Shown piece after piece: positions 33,044 through 33,493 of a DNA stretch of 33,493 nt. Origin of the DNA: UBA11373 sp046714175 (GTDB lineage: Bacteria; Actinomycetota; Acidimicrobiia; Spongiisociales; UBA11373); NCBI GenBank assembly GCA_046714175.1, contig JBKKBI010000014.1, positions 1 to 33,493 of the forward strand. Direction: 5' to 3'. Each line of letters starts with the position of its first letter. Position 1 is the stretch's first letter. A program made the translations under genes and the position numbers. Below the pieces are notes generated by a model. That model had not been told where the DNA came from, did no database searches, and was given only the letters and a program-made list of their open reading frames with translations.

Positions 33044-33393
33044 CGCATCACCGCCGTAGCCCCGAGGGTCATGGTTCGGGAGCCGAAAAATGGGATCTCG
33101 AGGTAGAAGGGGTAGGACACCGTCAGTGCGGTGGGGTAACCCGGAGAACAGACGTCGGTGCTGACCGACAGGAGCCCGGGATCGAGGGAGGGGGCGGCGC
33201 CGCGGGCAGCCGCTCCCGCGGCATCGGCGTCGCCGGTGATCGCGAGCACTCGCACCCCTTCGCGGCTGGCGTGGGTCAGCGTCACCTGGGCGTTGTATGC
33301 CCGGCCGAATTCGATGATGCCGAAGACGATCATCATCAGCAGGCTGAGCACAATTGCGAATTCCACGAGTGCGGCTCCGTCGTCGTGTTTCAT
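33031..33393 (-). CDS. tadE: TadE-like pseudopilin
   Basis: This 120-residue protein has the TadE signature DDGAALVEFAIVLSLLMMIVFGIIEFGRAYNAQVTLTHASREGVR, a prepilin-like hydrophobic helix with the conserved Glu residues, and a short extracellular domain with two cysteines. TadE-family pseudopilins are processed by the Tad prepilin peptidase and prime pilus assembly. The start is the ATG at 33391-33393 with GGAGG upstream; an open stretch of 22 more codons upstream covers a hairpin and is unlikely to be coding. Confidence 0.92.
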   Translation of the reverse strand: MKHDDGAALVEFAIVLSLLMMIVFGIIEFGRAYNAQVTLTHASREGVRVLAITGDADAAGAAARGAAPSLDPGLLSVSTDVCSPGYPTALTVSYPFYLEIPFFGSRTMTLGATAVMRCSG

Positions 33394-33409
33394 GGGGGAG
33401 ACCTCCGCC

Positions 33410-33445
33410 GGGGCCTTCGGGCGGCCAAAGCCCCCCGAAGACCCC
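33410..33445 (-). other. Strong hairpin upstream of tadE
   Basis: GGGGCCTTCGGG (33410-33421) and the complementary CCCGAAGACCCC (33434-33445) form a 12-bp stem, with one G-U wobble in the minus-strand RNA and a 12-nt loop, 17 bases before the tadE ATG. No T-run follows. Such hairpins often follow the highly expressed pilin gene and reduce read-through or protect its mRNA; the pilin gene itself would lie beyond the right edge. The last 48 bases of the window hold nothing I recognise. Confidence 0.5.
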
Positions 33446-33493
33446 GACCGCCGGCGCACGGGGTTGGCGTGTCCGCGCCGGTCTGGAAGAAGT

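Noticed and set aside
1..33493. CRISPR arrays, rRNA and tRNA genes, insertion sequences
   Set aside because: Reading through the window I saw no regularly spaced repeats, no cloverleaf or rRNA signatures, and no transposase.

Overview
The window is a dense, high-GC bacterial segment in which every gene I can support lies on the minus strand, so transcription runs from right to left. The organism is most likely an actinobacterium (Actinomycetota). The order rpsB-tsf-pyrH-frr-cdsA-dxr-rseP-ispG-proS-rimP-nusA-infB-(DUF503)-rbfA-nrnA-truB-ribF-rpsO-pnp is a classic conserved block, a WhiG/FliA-family sigma factor lies directly upstream of rpsB, GTG starts are frequent, and the SOS operator is of the GAAC-N4-GTTC type used by Gram-positive LexA. 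The short IF2 (695 aa) and the Tad genes beside whiG suggest a deep-branching lineage such as Acidimicrobiia rather than a streptomycete or mycobacterium, but this placement is an inference.

Layout in transcription order. (1) 33393 to 25856: a tightly overlapping Tad (Flp-type) pilus operon, tadE, tadG-like, cpaB, cpaE, tadA (cpaF), a VWA-TadB fusion and tadC. Pilin and prepilin peptidase genes are not in the window and may lie beyond the right edge. (2) 25806 to 24153: a XerC/D-type recombinase overlapping a WhiG/FliA-type sigma factor. (3) 23925 to 15300: rpsB, tsf, pyrH, frr, cdsA, dxr, rseP and ispG (translation, lipid precursor and isoprenoid genes). CdsA carries an exceptional N-terminal disordered extension of about 555 residues. 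(4) proS, probably from its own leaderless promoter. (5) 13292 to 6034: rimP, nusA, infB, a DUF503 gene, rbfA, nrnA, truB and ribF. They start behind a TATACT promoter and a textbook intrinsic terminator placed in the leader RNA, which suggests attenuation. ylxR is missing between nusA and infB. (6) A secreted or membrane-anchored alpha/beta-hydrolase, then rpsO and pnp, ending in a 12-bp terminator hairpin. (7) An SOS-controlled imuA-imuB mutasome pair with a perfect LexA palindrome; imuB runs off the left edge.

The most interesting points are the CdsA extension with its duplicated FDALRRLE motif, the VWA-TadB fusion in the pilus operon, the leader terminator of the nusA operon, a RibF whose riboflavin-kinase half has lost its PTAN signature, an ImuA whose Walker A lysine is a leucine, and tandem heptamer repeats in several intergenic gaps. 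I saw no tRNA, rRNA, CRISPR array, insertion sequence or plus-strand gene. No gene-free stretch exceeds 300 bases; the longest is the 227-bp rpsB leader.
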